From Sellimonas sp963559135 (lineage in GTDB: Bacteria > Bacillota > Clostridia > Lachnospirales > Lachnospiraceae): a DNA stretch of 64,000 bases. Location of the stretch: the NCBI GenBank assembly GCA_963559135.1, contig CAUWJP010000001.1, forward strand, positions 93,284 to 157,283. The letters are read 5' to 3'. This document shows positions 62,345-64,000 of this stretch, one piece after another. Made by a program: the position numbers and the translations under genes. The notes under the pieces were generated by a model that saw only the letters and a list, made by a program, of their open reading frames with translations, did not search any database and was not told the DNA's origin. Position 1 is the first letter of the stretch, and every line of letters begins with the position of its first letter.

Positions 62345-63727
62345 ATGGAGAGAGAAAAACTTGGTTCCAGACTTGGATTTATTTTATTATCTGCCGGTTG
62401 TGCAATCGGTATCGGTAATGTCTGGAAATTCCCGTATATGGCGGGACAATATGGCGGAGGCGCTTTTGTCATTTTTTACATTTTCTTTCTGATCATTTTA
62501 GGACTTCCTGTTATGACAATGGAATTTTCTGTTGGAAGAGCCAGTCAGAAAAGTCCTGTCAAAGCCTATAATTCCTTAGAAAAAAAAGGTAGCAAATGGC
62601 ATCTTCATGGATATGTAGCTTTACTTGGGAACTATTTTCTTATGATGTTTTACACAACGGTTGCCGGATGGATGTTACATTATTTTTATCTGACTGCAAC
62701 CGGTAGATTTGAGGGTGCATCTACAGAAGAAGTATCTGAAATTTTCAATGAAATGCTGGGACAGCCAAAAGTAATGATATTCTGGATGGTCGTCGTTGTA
62801 GCTGCCGGAATCTTTATCTGTTCTGTTGGCTTGCAAAAAGGCCTGGAGCGTATCACTAAAGGAATGATGCTTTTGCTTCTTGCTATCATGGTCATACTTG
62901 CTGTAAACAGTCTTCTTTTAAAAGGTGGTTCGGAAGGTCTTGAATTTTATCTGAAACCAGATTTTGCAAGGATGAAAGAAGTAGGAATTGGTGCAACGAT
63001 TGTTGGTGCAATGAACCAGTCCTTTTTCACGCTGAGTCTTGGAATCGGTGCGATGGCAATTTTCGGAAGTTATATTGGAAAGGATAGAGCTTTGTTTGGA
63101 GAATCTGTAAACGTTGCTGTTTTGGATACATTTGTTGCAATTGTATCCGGACTAATCATCTTTCCGGCATGTTTCTCATTTGGTGTCGATGCCAACAGTG
63201 GTCCTAGCCTGATTTTCCTGACACTTCCAAATATTTTTAACCATATGCCGCTTGGAAGATTGTGGGGAAGTCTATTTTTCATTTTTATGTCCTTTGCAGC
63301 TTTTTCCACGGTTCTTGCTGTATTTGAAAATATTATTTCATGTGGTATGGATCTTACAGGATGCAGTAGAAAGAAATCAAGTATTGTCAACTTTTTTATA
63401 CTCTTGATCGTATCACTTCCATGTACACTTGGCTTTAATGTTTTGTCTTCCTTTGCACCTTTTGGAGATGGAACTACGATTATGGATCTGGAAGATTTTA
63501 TTGTCAGCAATATTTTGCTCCCGCTTGGATCTCTTGTCTATCTTCTTTTCTGTGTCACACGTTACGGGTGGGGATTCGATCAGTTTATGGCTGAGGCTAA
63601 TACCGGAAAAGGATTTAAAATCAAACGATGGATGAAACCATACTTTACATGGGTACTGCCATTTATTATTTTAGTTCTCTTTCTTCTTGGATTAAATGAT
63701 AAATTCCAGTGGATAAAACTTTTCTGA
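62345..63727 (+). CDS. Sodium-dependent transporter, NSS (SNF) family
   Basis: The product has 460 residues and about eleven helices. The start LGSRLGFILLSAGCAIGIGNVWKFP is the NSS helix 1 with the GxGNVWxFP substrate and sodium site. NQSFFTLSLGIGAMAIFGSYI near 225 is the conserved helix 6 region. Bacterial members import amino acids with sodium. The ribosome site before the ATG is weak (GGGG). It is divergent from the DUF3842 gene. A substrate link to that gene is not shown. Confidence 0.93.
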   Translation: MEREKLGSRLGFILLSAGCAIGIGNVWKFPYMAGQYGGGAFVIFYIFFLIILGLPVMTMEFSVGRASQKSPVKAYNSLEKKGSKWHLHGYVALLGNYFLMMFYTTVAGWMLHYFYLTATGRFEGASTEEVSEIFNEMLGQPKVMIFWMVVVVAAGIFICSVGLQKGLERITKGMMLLLLAIMVILAVNSLLLKGGSEGLEFYLKPDFARMKEVGIGATIVGAMNQSFFTLSLGIGAMAIFGSYIGKDRALFGESVNVAVLDTFVAIVSGLIIFPACFSFGVDANSGPSLIFLTLPNIFNHMPLGRLWGSLFFIFMSFAAFSTVLAVFENIISCGMDLTGCSRKKSSIVNFFILLIVSLPCTLGFNVLSSFAPFGDGTTIMDLEDFIVSNILLPLGSLVYLLFCVTRYGWGFDQFMAEANTGKGFKIKRWMKPYFTWVLPFIILVLFLLGLNDKFQWIKLF

Positions 63728-63803
63728 TTTCATCGGATACACTTACAAACCGTTATGCTTGCATTCCACATAATGATTCTCAATGGGTGCTGATGCAATA
63801 CAC

Positions 63804-63836
63804 AAGGGCAAGGAATTCAAACGATTCCTTGCCCTT
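63804..63836 (+). terminator. Hairpin after the NSS transporter gene
   Basis: AAGGGCAAGGAAT pairs perfectly with ATTCCTTGCCCTT. Only a short T stretch follows (CATTAGTTGATTTT), so efficiency is uncertain. Confidence 0.7.
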
Positions 63837-63917
63837 CATTAGTTGATTTTATGTCATTTTTGTTTAAAAAAGTATGTAAATATTATCCTATCACTTATTT
63901 CACACGCTTTTGTACTA

Positions 63918-63946
63918 TTGAGGAAGTTTTAAATAATTGATATAAT
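63918..63946 (+). promoter_or_regulatory. Candidate promoter for a gene beyond the right edge
   Basis: TTGAGG and TATAAT are 17 bp apart. The interval 63728-64000 holds no gene other than this and the hairpin at 63804-63836. Confidence 0.4.
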
Positions 63947-64000
63947 ATACACCACTTTACAACTTTTTCATAAAAAAAATATCGTACAGGACTTTCTGAT

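Overview
The window looks like a chromosomal segment from a low-to-medium GC Clostridia, most likely a gut Lachnospiraceae. The signs are strong AAGGAGG ribosome binding sites, the gene order rplU-prp-rpmA-obgE-yhbY-nadD-yqeK-rsfS, an L27 with a cleavable N-terminal extension, Firmicutes-type LexA boxes, and B12 and nickel-pincer genes. Genes are dense, on both strands, and mostly end in clear intrinsic terminators. No rRNA, tRNA, CRISPR array, complete insertion sequence or prophage was seen.

Left third (1-32 kb): tRNA and housekeeping genes (TtcA-like, dtd, YkgJ-like, pgsA), a DUF1576 membrane protein, a class B penicillin-binding protein divergent from an HtrA protease, and an exonuclease. 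A 1190-residue MacB-like ABC protein has a very large extracytoplasmic region with 64-residue repeats. It is followed by a beheaded, frameshifted LysR remnant and an ApbE lipoprotein. A cobalamin riboswitch and terminator control a B12-type ABC importer. Next come a CMD / Fe-S aldo-keto reductase / flavin reductase operon, a split chromate-type transporter with a divergent LysR, a GNAT enzyme, a small helical protein with a cupin, a GntR-ABC operon with a promoter/operator dyad, an ECF sigma factor with its anti-sigma-like partner, and a XerS-like recombinase. Decayed remnants (a small membrane protein and a P-II-like protein) flank the recombinase.

Middle (32-53 kb): a Lon protease with a degenerate CIRCE-like element, a methyltransferase, a DedA protein and an amino-acid permease. 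An SOS patch holds lexA and a YneA-like LysM protein, both with LexA boxes, plus a BlaI-like repressor beside a CPBP protease. Then comes the ribosome assembly cluster, an amidohydrolase/CBS pair, aspartate kinase, a HAD phosphatase, a YbaK-type deacylase, an RNase G-like protein, a DUF2344 protein and a B12-binding-type radical SAM protein.

Right part (53-64 kb): one long leftward operon, larE-larB-larC-nikABCDE, joins nickel-pincer nucleotide cofactor synthesis to a predicted nickel importer. No larA racemase is in the window. The gap between the DUF3842 gene and larE has an intrinsic terminator directly before the larE ribosome binding site. The 5' arm of that terminator can instead pair with an upstream sequence, and an aptamer-like fold lies further upstream. 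This candidate riboregulator of nickel-cofactor synthesis is the most promising unexplained element in the window. A divergent sodium-dependent transporter ends the window.
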